A stretch of 44,049 bases of DNA. Source: Candidatus Avisuccinivibrio pullicola (GTDB lineage: Bacteria; Pseudomonadota; Gammaproteobacteria; Enterobacterales; Succinivibrionaceae). The notes under the pieces are model-generated. The model saw only the letters and a list, made by a program, of their open reading frames with translations. It was not told the DNA's origin and searched no databases. Made by a program: the position numbers and the translations under genes. Positions 16,938-25,000 of the stretch are shown here, piece by piece. The stretch spans positions 1 to 44,049 of the forward strand of contig DVOQ01000038.1 of the NCBI GenBank assembly GCA_018713485.1, in the 5' to 3' direction. Positions within the stretch are counted from its first letter, which is position 1; each line of letters opens with the position of its first letter.

Positions 16938-17070
16938 GTGACGCCCTCCCATAAGCTAAAGCTTAGGGGCTTCTTGCTGCAAACCCGCATGGACTTACGC
17001 AAGCAGGTTCCGGCTGACAGCTCTTATTTGAGCCTGCAATACCGGCTATCCGGGACCGCCCGTCCCTTTA
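16938..17070 (-). ncRNA. omega-RNA-like / IS200-IS605 right-end-like element, copy B
   Basis: Read leftward, it shares ordered blocks with a second element at 28700-28842: CCCGGATAG (17054-17046), GCAGGCTC (17037-17030) with a GAGC partner after an A/T loop, and GGAACCT (17011-17005). A terminal hairpin follows, CCC-TAAGCT/AGCTTA-GGG (16969-16960 with 16957-16948), then GGGAGGGCGTCAC ending at 16938. Similarity stops just after GTCAC in both copies. In TnpB-type omega-RNAs the scaffold ends in this way and the guide follows; here the guide would begin TGTTGTCTATCC. No TnpB or TnpA gene is adjacent. The 5' limit is approximate, and expression is unknown. Confidence 0.5.
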
Positions 17071-17232
17071 GCATGTTTATGCTGCTGTTCAGCATAGCAA
17101 AAACTGCAGCCAGCTTACAGCGCTCTGTTTGGATTTAGGCCCGCTTCATCAGCGTAGCTGAAGCTGCGCGGTTTTCGCGGACCGGTTTTTATAAAATAAT
17201 AAGGCGTACCGAGATGCGCCACAGACTTAGAT
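17071..17232. promoter_or_regulatory. Leader region of the LacI-type regulator gene
   Basis: Between the omega-RNA-like element and the regulator start. It contains GC-rich short repeats and an AT-rich stretch (TTTTTATAAAATAATAAGG, 17186-17204) that could supply a rightward -10 region. No gene is seen; the short open frame across 16938-17138 lies within the structured element and has no coding character. Confidence 0.3.
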
Positions 17233-18264
17233 ATGACCGTAACCCTGAAAGACGTGGCAGTTGCCTGCGGACTCTCGCCCGGTACCGTCTCGCGGGCGCT
17301 AAACCATCACCCTTCGGTACATCAGGATACCGTTGATTATGTCACCGCCATGGCCCGCTCCATGGGCTATTATCCCAACCGTGCCGGCAAGGCCCTGTCC
17401 GCACGTAAAAAGCCCGTCTCCATAGGGGTGCTGCTCCCGAGTGTCAACGGCCCCTTTTTCGATGACGTCAAGTCAGGCATGCACAAAGCGCTCAGGGAAT
17501 ATGAGGATTTAGGACTGACTCTCGTCTGTGATGAAGTTGAAGGCTGGAAGGAGACAGATCATCTGCAGGCGCTTAAGCGCCTGATTAAGGCAGGCTGCAA
17601 CGCCTTCTGTCTGTGCACGCAGCCCAGGCCCGCCATCCTCGCGCTTCTAGAGGAACTTAAACATACCTGTACGTACATCGCCTGCGTCAATCACAACTTG
17701 CCGGAACTGAAGCCGCTCTTTTTCGTGGGCGTGGATTTTTACAAGTCCGGCTTTCTGGCAGCCAACCTTGCCCATCTCTGTCTCAGGGACAAGCCACTCA
17801 ACGTAATCATCGTCATCGGCCTTAAATCCCTGAAAGGCCACATGGAGCGCGTCAGAGGCTTTACCGAAGGACTCAGATATTTTGGCCGTCAGGCGCACCT
17901 TATCTCCCTCATCGAAGGCGAGGATAATGAAATCCTCACGCAGACCCTCACCATGGAAGCCCTGAAGGCGCATCCTGAGGCCAGCTGCCTTTACGTAGCC
18001 ACGGGTTCGGCCGTTTCCGGAGCCTGCCGCGCGGTCATAGCCCTGAGCGGCAGACGTCCCTACTTTATCGCCACGGACGAGATCCCCTCCACCCGCGACT
18101 ACTTTAAAGAAGGCATCATTGACGCTTCCATCTGTCAGGATCCCTTCCTGCAGGGCTATTACGCCATCAAAAAGCTCTATAACTGCGTCACCTCGGGAGA
18201 TCTGGTCGAGAAAGGCGATCTCATCGTGGATCCGAGCATAAGGCTCAAGGCCCACTACCTGTAA
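17233..18264 (+). CDS. LacI-family transcriptional regulator
   Basis: 343 aa. The N-terminal helix-turn-helix LKDVAVACGLSPGTVSRALN (residues 5-24) is followed by a hinge with ALSARKKP and a periplasmic-binding-protein-like sensor domain (IGVLLPSVNGPFFDDVKSGM...). It likely represses the upstream isomerase-transporter operon in the absence of its sugar; the nearest candidate operator is the palindrome at 12482-12491. It is separated from that operon by a terminator and an omega-RNA-like element, so it probably has its own promoter. ATG 17233 lacks a strong ribosome site. Target and ligand are inferred from position. Confidence 0.88.
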   Translation: MTVTLKDVAVACGLSPGTVSRALNHHPSVHQDTVDYVTAMARSMGYYPNRAGKALSARKKPVSIGVLLPSVNGPFFDDVKSGMHKALREYEDLGLTLVCDEVEGWKETDHLQALKRLIKAGCNAFCLCTQPRPAILALLEELKHTCTYIACVNHNLPELKPLFFVGVDFYKSGFLAANLAHLCLRDKPLNVIIVIGLKSLKGHMERVRGFTEGLRYFGRQAHLISLIEGEDNEILTQTLTMEALKAHPEASCLYVATGSAVSGACRAVIALSGRRPYFIATDEIPSTRDYFKEGIIDASICQDPFLQGYYAIKKLYNCVTSGDLVEKGDLIVDPSIRLKAHYL

Positions 18265-18759
18265 ACGCAGGTGAAAGCCCCGGTCCCAAAGGGCCGGGTC
18301 TGCCTCAGGGTTTACGTCGTTTACCTCTTCTGCCGGCCGTGATGCGTTGCATTTATTGCAACGCGCATACGCCGTCATAAACGCTTACACAGGCGTAAAA
18401 TGTGAGACAGGGCACGTAAAGTACAGTATTTTCATCGGCTGATAGAAATCTATCTTGCTTTAAACAAATTTATGTTACTTTTACTCCATGAAAAAATTAT
18501 TTATTTACCAAAGAGTTACTGAAGCTTTACTCCATTTATGGAGTCCCTTCTCATAAAAAGTGTGCAAGGTCACATTGTGCAGGTCTTAAGTGCTAACTAA
18601 ATCACAGATTGAAGCCACAAAAGCCCTCCGCAACCGTTTTCATTGCATATAATAGCGGACATATGGGATACGGCCCGTGAAGGCGGGACGTTCCAGGCAG
18701 GATCCGACATTATTATTTCAATTCAGGATCTGAACTTAAATTTGCTGAGGATATAACTT
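18265..18759 (+). promoter_or_regulatory. Long control region upstream of the CstA-type gene
   Basis: 495 nt without a gene. It starts with a GC stem-loop after the regulator, CCCGGTCC/GGGCCGGG (18279-18298), without a T-run. Next is GCGTTGCA/TGCAACGC (18344-18364, 5-nt loop). The direct repeat TTTACTCCAT occurs at 18480-18489 and 18526-18535; the second copy is part of a small hairpin ACTCCA-TTTA-TGGAGT (18529-18544). TATAAT at 18648-18653 is a good -10 with no clear -35, suggesting an activator. A consensus CRP site was looked for and not found. Confidence 0.45.
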
Positions 18760-20208
18760 ATGCCTAGGTTTATGTGGTTCATCATAGCCGCACTGGGACT
18801 TATAGTTGGCTATTACATTTATGGCAAGATCGTGGAGAAGGTGTTCGAGCCCAATCCCGAGCGCAAGACCCCTGCCATTGAACTCAACGACGGCGTGGAC
18901 TATGTGACCATGCCGCGCTGGAAGCTGTGGTTAATTCAGCTTCTGAACATTGCCGGCGTCGGCCCCGTGTTCGGCCCCATCATGGGCGCCCTCTACGGCC
19001 CCACCGCCTTACTGTGGATCGTCTTTGGCTCCATCTTCGCCGGTGCCGTTCACGATTACTTCTCCGGCATGATGTCCGTGAGATACAAGGGCGCTAACGT
19101 TCCGGACATCGTGGGCTACAGCATGGGCAATATCGCCAAGCAGATCATGCGCGTCTTCGCCATCCTCCTGCTCCTGCTCGTGGGCGTGGTGTTCGCCACC
19201 GCTCCGGCCGGCCTCCTGGCCAAGCTGACCCCCGAGTCCCTCGACTTCATGTTCTGGCTTGCCGTCATCTTCATTTACTACTTCATCGCGACCCTGGTGC
19301 CTATCGATAAGTTAATCGGCCGTATCTATCCCTTCTTCGGCGCCTTACTCATCATTATGGCCGTGGGCATTACCGTGACCCTTTTCACCCAGCGTACCGA
19401 TGAGTTCTTCGCCTGGGCCGAGTGGGGAGTCAATCAGCACCCGCAGGAGCTGCCCTTATGGCCCCTGATGTTCATCACCATCGCCTGCGGCGCCCTGTCT
19501 GGCTTCCACGCCACCCAGTCCCCGCTGATGGCCCGCTGCATGGCTAACGAGAAGGAAGGCCGCTTCGTGTTCTACGGCGCCATGATTGCCGAGGGCTTCA
19601 TCGGCCTCGTGTGGGCGACCGTGGGCATGACCTTCTACCCAGATCCGCAGTCCCTCCTCGATACCATCAACGCCGGCACCGCCTCGGCCGTGGTCTATGA
19701 CAGCTCCATCGAGCTCATGGGTTCCTTCGGCGGCGTGCTCGCCATCCTCGGCGTGATTGTGCTCCCCATCACCTCCGGTGATACCGCCTTCCGCGCCGCC
19801 CGTCTGACCATCGCCGATACCCTGCACATGGAGCAGACCAAAAAGGCCAAGCGTCTTGTCATCGCCGTTCCGGTGTTCGCCATCGGTATCCTGCTCTCCC
19901 AGATCGACTTCAACATCATCTGGAGATACTTCGGCTGGTCCAATCAGACCCTCGCTGCCATCATGCTCTGGGCTGCGGCCTGCTACCTCTACCGCAAGGG
20001 CAAGTGCCACTGGGTGTGCTCGGTTCCGGCGACCTTCATCACTGCCGCTACCATGACCTACATTATCTACGAGCCGAACATGGGCTTTGGCGTCAACATC
20101 ACGACCTCCAACATCATCGGTATCGTGATCGCCGTGGTCTGCCTCGTCTGCTTCCTGGCCTTCGGCAGGAAGCCTGTGGCCGGAGCTCCGGATATCAATG
20201 AGGTTTAA
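18760..20208 (+). CDS. CstA-family carbon starvation / pyruvate-type transporter (short form)
   Basis: 482-aa inner-membrane protein with many helices. The CstA core is clear: DGVDYVTMPRWKLW, GVGPVFGPIMGALYGP, a GAVHDYFSGMMSVRYKG segment, and TSGDTAFRAARL in the C-terminal half. E. coli CstA and BtsT are about 700 aa; this is the shorter version common in anaerobes. Family members take up pyruvate or peptides; which applies here cannot be told. ATG 18760 is preceded by TGAGGA about 9 nt upstream. A strong terminator follows, so it is a single-gene unit. Confidence 0.85.
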   Translation: MPRFMWFIIAALGLIVGYYIYGKIVEKVFEPNPERKTPAIELNDGVDYVTMPRWKLWLIQLLNIAGVGPVFGPIMGALYGPTALLWIVFGSIFAGAVHDYFSGMMSVRYKGANVPDIVGYSMGNIAKQIMRVFAILLLLLVGVVFATAPAGLLAKLTPESLDFMFWLAVIFIYYFIATLVPIDKLIGRIYPFFGALLIIMAVGITVTLFTQRTDEFFAWAEWGVNQHPQELPLWPLMFITIACGALSGFHATQSPLMARCMANEKEGRFVFYGAMIAEGFIGLVWATVGMTFYPDPQSLLDTINAGTASAVVYDSSIELMGSFGGVLAILGVIVLPITSGDTAFRAARLTIADTLHMEQTKKAKRLVIAVPVFAIGILLSQIDFNIIWRYFGWSNQTLAAIMLWAAACYLYRKGKCHWVCSVPATFITAATMTYIIYEPNMGFGVNITTSNIIGIVIAVVCLVCFLAFGRKPVAGAPDINEV

Positions 20209-20227
20209 CGCTTAAAGTTTAAACCTG

Positions 20228-20257
20228 CGGGGAAGCCATCGGTTTCCCCGTTTTTTT
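20228..20257 (+). terminator. Terminator of the CstA-type gene
   Basis: CGGGGAA/TTCCCCG stem (20228-20234 and 20244-20250, loop of 9) followed by seven T. A textbook intrinsic terminator 20 nt after the stop. Confidence 0.9.
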
Positions 20258-20622
20258 GTTCTGAAACCGGTCCTTTCCTCCTCTCATGGCGTTCTCTTCC
20301 GCGCTCCACCGCGGTGCAGGCCATTCAGGACCACAAAAAAAGTGCGTTCACTTAAGGAGGGCAGACGCCCGCTTCTGGTGAGAGCCCTGCACCTTAAACA
20401 CCCGTCTTTTAAAACTATTTATACCCGCACCTGTTCTTTATGACAGAAATATCATATATTTTTACCGCTTACATAAAATATAACCTTTAAAAATTACAGC
20501 ATCACCCGCTCCTGAGGCTGCACCACGCGCAGCTCCGGCGCCTTGTAACAGTGCATCTTTAAAAAAGGCAAGTCTTTGCTTCTAAGCTTGTGAGCAACAG
20601 CACATTTTCAGGAGCTATCAAT
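20258..20622 (+). promoter_or_regulatory. Leader region of glnA
   Basis: 365 nt with no gene. It includes an AT-rich block (about 20400-20500) likely to hold the promoter, then GC-rich leader sequence. I looked for a sigma-54 -24/-12 pair and for NtrC sites and found none that fit. The ribosome site AGGAG (20610-20614) serves ATG 20623. Confidence 0.4.
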
Positions 20623-22032
20623 ATGGATTTTGCAGCTATTCAGTCTCTCATCAACAGCAAGGGCCTTACCTTCGCCGATCTGCGCTTTACCGACACCAGA
20701 GGCAAGGAAATGCACATCAGCCTGCCCATTGAGGCCATTGACGAGGACTTCTTCAATAAGGGCAAGCTCTTCGACGGCTCGTCGATTGCCGGATGGAGAG
20801 GCATTGACAAGTCGGACATGGTATTAATGCCCGATCCTGACACCCTCTTTGTCGATCCCTTCTTTGCCGATCCCACGCTCGTCATCCGCTGCGACATTCT
20901 CGATCCCCAGACCCTGACGGGCTACGATCGCGATCCGCGCTCCATTGCCCGCCGCGCGGAGGCCTATTTACAGTCCACGGGCATTGCCGACAGCGCCTGC
21001 TTTGGCCCTGAGCCCGAGTTTTTCATCTTCGATGACGTGCGCTTTAAGAGCGACATGGCAGGTTCCATGGTCGCCATTGATGCCTACGAGGCGGCCTGGA
21101 ACTCGGACAGGGAGTACGCAGGCGGCAATTTAGGTCACCGTCCTGCCGTAAAGGGCGGCTACTTCCCCGTACCCCCCGTGGACTCCTCCCAGGATCTGCG
21201 CAGTGAAATGTGCAAGGTGATGCGCGAGCTCGGGCTTACCATCGAGGCCCATCATCACGAGGTGGCGACGGCCGGTCAGAATGAAATCGCCACGCGCTTT
21301 AACACCCTCACCAGGAAGGCCGACGAGGTGCTGCTCTACAAATACGCGGTGCACAACGTCGCGCAGAGAGCGGGCAAGACCGCAACCTTTATGCCCAAGC
21401 CCATCGCAGGCGACAACGGCTCGGGCATGCACTGCCATCAGTCGCTTTCCCTGAAAGGACGCAATCTCTTTGCCGGCAATCTGTACGGCGGGCTCTCTGA
21501 TCTCGCGCTGCATTATATCGGCGGCATCATAAAGCACGCCCGCGCCCTCAACGCCTTTACCAATCCCTCCACGAACTCCTACAAGCGTCTTGTCCCCGGG
21601 TTCGAGGCTCCGGTGATGCTGGCCTACTCGGCCTCTAACCGCTCCGCCTCCATCCGCATTCCCTATGCGCAGAATCCCGCCACCGCGCATATCGAGGTGC
21701 GCTTCCCGGACTGCATGGCCAATCCCTATTTAGCCTTCTCCGCCATGGTCATGGCAGGCCTCGACGGCATCGCTAACCGCACGGATCCGGGCGATCCCCT
21801 CGATAAGAATCTCTACGATCTGCCCCCCGAGGAAGCCTCAGCCATTCCGCAGGTGTGCGGCTCGCTTGAAGAAGCCCTGAAGGCCCTTGAGGACGATCAC
21901 GCCTTCCTCACTCAGGGCGGCGTGTTCAGCGAAGACTTTATCGGCTCCTACTGCGCCTTAAAGCGCGAGGAGCTAACCCGGGTCAACGCCACGCCCCATC
22001 CCGTGGAGTTCTCCCTTTACTACTCGCTTTAA
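20623..22032 (+). CDS. glnA: Glutamine synthetase, type I
   Basis: Cytosolic dodecameric enzyme making glutamine from glutamate, ammonia and ATP. The chosen ATG gives 469 aa, the same as E. coli GlnA; the open frame also has an in-frame GTG 33 nt earlier without a ribosome site. Signatures: [27 protein letters not shown], the ammonia/ATP loop [11 protein letters not shown] and [17 protein letters not shown]. The adenylylation tyrosine is present in NLYDLPPEE as Tyr398 (Tyr397 in E. coli mature numbering), so activity is probably controlled by GlnE-type modification. It lies 51 nt before gltB, separated by a terminator-like hairpin. Confidence 0.96.
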   Translation: MDFAAIQSLINSKGLTFADLRFTDTRGKEMHISLPIEAIDEDFFNKGKLFDGSSIAGWRGIDKSDMVLMPDPDTLFVDPFFADPTLVIRCDILDPQTLTGYDRDPRSIARRAEAYLQSTGIADSACFGPEPEFFIFDDVRFKSDMAGSMVAIDAYEAAWNSDREYAGGNLGHRPAVKGGYFPVPPVDSSQDLRSEMCKVMRELGLTIEAHHHEVATAGQNEIATRFNTLTRKADEVLLYKYAVHNVAQRAGKTATFMPKPIAGDNGSGMHCHQSLSLKGRNLFAGNLYGGLSDLALHYIGGIIKHARALNAFTNPSTNSYKRLVPGFEAPVMLAYSASNRSASIRIPYAQNPATAHIEVRFPDCMANPYLAFSAMVMAGLDGIANRTDPGDPLDKNLYDLPPEEASAIPQVCGSLEEALKALEDDHAFLTQGGVFSEDFIGSYCALKREELTRVNATPHPVEFSLYYSL

Positions 22033-22047
22033 TCTCTGAAAATCTCC

Positions 22048-22070
22048 GGCCTGCCCCCGGCAGGCCTTTT
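22048..22070 (+). terminator. Terminator or attenuator between glnA and gltB
   Basis: GGCCTGCC-CCC-GGCAGGCC, a perfect 8-bp stem (22048-22055 with 22059-22066), followed by only TTTT. It ends 14 nt before the gltB start. The short T-run suggests partial termination, letting some transcripts continue into gltBD; it may also influence gltB translation. Confidence 0.75.
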
Positions 22071-22083
22071 GACTGAGGTTCAC

Positions 22084-25000
22084 ATGACAGCAGGTCTATA
22101 CTCTTCCCGTAACGAGCATGACGCGTGCGGCGTCGGTTTTATCGCCGACATCCACGGGCGTAAAAGTCACTCTCTGGTGCAGGACGGGCTTAACATCCTT
22201 GAACATCTCACGCACCGCGGCGCAGTGGGTGCCGATCCGCTGCAGGGCGACGGTGCCGGTATCCTGATTCAGATCCCCGATCCTCTCTACCGCGAGGAAC
22301 TCTCCTTAAAGGGCATTACCCTGCCCCCGCCCTCCGAGTACGGCGTGGGCATGGTGTTCCTCCCCCGCGAGGAAGCCTCGCGCGCGGCCTGCCAGGAGGA
22401 AATCGAAAGAGCGGTTCTGGCCGAAGGGCAGTATCTTTTAGGCTGGAGGGACGTCCCCGTGAACGGACACTTACCGATGTCCCCCGCGGTCAGGGAGAAG
22501 GAACCCGTCATAAGGCAGCTCTTTGTAGGACAGAATCCCGAGCTTCCCGTCACCGACGCCTTTGAAAGAAAGCTCTTTCTCATCCGCAAGAGAAGTTCCA
22601 TCGCAATAGAGAGACTGCATTTAAAGCACTGCCGCGAGTTCTACATTCCCTCGTTCTCGGCCCGTACCGTGGTCTATAAGGGACAGCTTTTAGCCTCGCA
22701 GATAGGTGAGTACTATAAGGATTTAAAAGACAGCCGCTGCGTATCGGCCCTCGCAGTCATCCATCAGCGCTTTTCGACCAATACCTTCCCGCAGTGGTCA
22801 CTGGCGCATCCCTTCCGCATGCTCGCGCACAACGGTGAAATCAACACCCTGCGCGGCAACTTCAACTGGATCAGGGCCCGCGAGAAACATATTTCCTCCC
22901 CCCTCTTCGGAGAGGATCTCTCCAAGCTCTGGCCGCTCATCTTTCAGGGACAGTCCGATTCAGCCTCGCTCGACAACGCCTTTGAGCTCCTGACCATGAC
23001 CGGCTATTCCCTCGCTGAGGCCATGATGCTGCTCATTCCCGAGGCGTGGGAGAAAAACCCCGCCATGGATCCGCGCCTCAAGGCCTTTTACGAATATCAC
23101 GCCGCGCTGATGGAGCCCTGGGACGGCCCTGCCGCCGTGGTCTTCACCGACGGCCGGCAGCTGGGCGCCGCTCTCGACCGTAATGGCCTGAGACCTGCGC
23201 GCTACTGCATCACCGACGATGACAAGGTGATCCTGGCTTCCGAGGCCGGCACCCTGCCCCTTGAGGAGGAGAAAATCGTCAGCAGGCAGCGCCTTGAGCC
23301 GGGCCGGATGCTGCTTATTGATTTAGAGCAGGGACGCATCATTGACAATCATGAGCTCAAGACCACGCTCGCGACCCTGAAGCCCTATCAGGAATGGGTG
23401 GACAAACTCAGGATCCGCCTTGACTCGCTTAAGACACCGGAATCTCCCGCGCCGCTTAACCTGCCCCTTGAGACCCTGCTTAAGGTCTTCGGCTATACCC
23501 GCGAGGAAATGGAGCGCGTGATAAAGCCCATGGCCTTTAAGGGAGGCGAGCCCGTGATGTCGATGGGCAATGACGCGCCCCTTGCGGTACTGTCGGGAAA
23601 GCCGCGCCCCCTTTACGATTATTTCCGCGAGCTTTTTGCCCAGGTGACCAACCCGCCCATCGATCCCATCCGCGAGGAAATGGTCACCTCCCTCATCTCC
23701 TTCGTAGGCCCGCGCCCCGATCTGCTGGACATTCTGGCCTGCAATCCGCCGGTGCGCCTCGAGCTTGAACAGCCGGTCCTCAATGCCGCGGGCATGGAAA
23801 AGATCCGCAACCTTGACGCGCTCACGCAGCACAAGTTCCGCTCCCGCGAACTTGACATCACCTATCCGCTAAGCTGGGGAGCGGACGGTATCGAGGCCCG
23901 TCTGGCCTCTCTGAAAGCCGCCGCCGTGGACGCCATTCACGCGGGCGTGAATATCCTTATCCTGAGCGATCGTAACGTGAGCCGCGAGCGCGTCGCCATC
24001 CCCGCACTCCTTGCCACCTCCGCCCTGCATCAGTGCCTCGTGGACAACGGCCTCAGAACCTCCACGGGACTTATCGTGGAAACGGGCTCGGCCCGCACCG
24101 TCCATCATTTCGCCACTCTCGCAGGCTACGGAGCCGAGGCCATTTATCCCTACGCCGCCTTAAGTGCGGTCCGTGCCCTGGGGCAGAGTCTTACGGAAAG
24201 CGCGGAACTGGAGGCCAACTATCTTAAGGCCGTGGATAAGGGCTTAAACAAGATCATGGCGAAAATGGGCATTTCCACCTACATGTCCTATACCGGCGCG
24301 CAGATCTTTGAGGCCCTGGGCCTCAGTGAGGAGTTCACCGACGCGTATTTCACCGGCACCCCCTCCAAAATCGGCGGTCTCAATCTCTTTGACATCGCCG
24401 CCGAGGCCGTGGCCGTGCATCAGGAGGCCTTAAAGAACGTGCCTTACAGCGCCTCCGTGCTGCCCGCAGGCGGTGATCTCATGGAAAGGGTCAGCGGCGA
24501 AAACCACATGTGGACGTGGGAGGCCATCGTGAATTTACAGAAGGCCGTCCGCGAGGATGACGCAGAGGCCTACGCCGCCTACGCCGCCATCATCAACGAT
24601 CACTCCTCCCGTCTCATGACCCTGCGCGGTCTTTTAGATTTCAGACAGGACTTAAAGCCCGTGCCCCTTGAGGAGGTGGAGAGCGAGGAGAGCATTATGC
24701 GCCGTTTCGCCACCGCCGCCATGTCCATGGGTTCCATCTCCGCCGAGGCTCACGCCACCCTGGCCGTGGCCATGAACCGGATCGGGGGCATGTCGAACTC
24801 CGGAGAGGGCGGCGAGGATCCGCGCCGCTTTGCCCCGCTTGAGAAGGACGCCACCCTTAAGGACTGTCTAGGGGAGGACGCCGTGGTGCCCGTGCCCTTA
24901 AAGAAAGGCGACTCCCTGCGCTCGAGAGTCAAGCAGGTGGCCTCGGGACGCTTCGGCGTCACCGCCGCCTACCTTGAAAGCGCGGATCTGATTCAGATCA

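Noticed and set aside
16938-17138. Short rightward open frame of 66 codons between the permease and LacI genes
   Set aside because: It overlaps the structured omega-RNA-like element in the opposite direction and has no start signal.
19456-20010. 184-codon antisense frame across the CstA-type gene
   Set aside because: His/Gly/Asp-rich shadow of a membrane protein gene, with no protein features of its own.
20258-20622. Sigma-54 promoter with NtrC sites before glnA
   Set aside because: No GG-N10-GC pair with acceptable flanks and no paired NtrC site could be found by eye.
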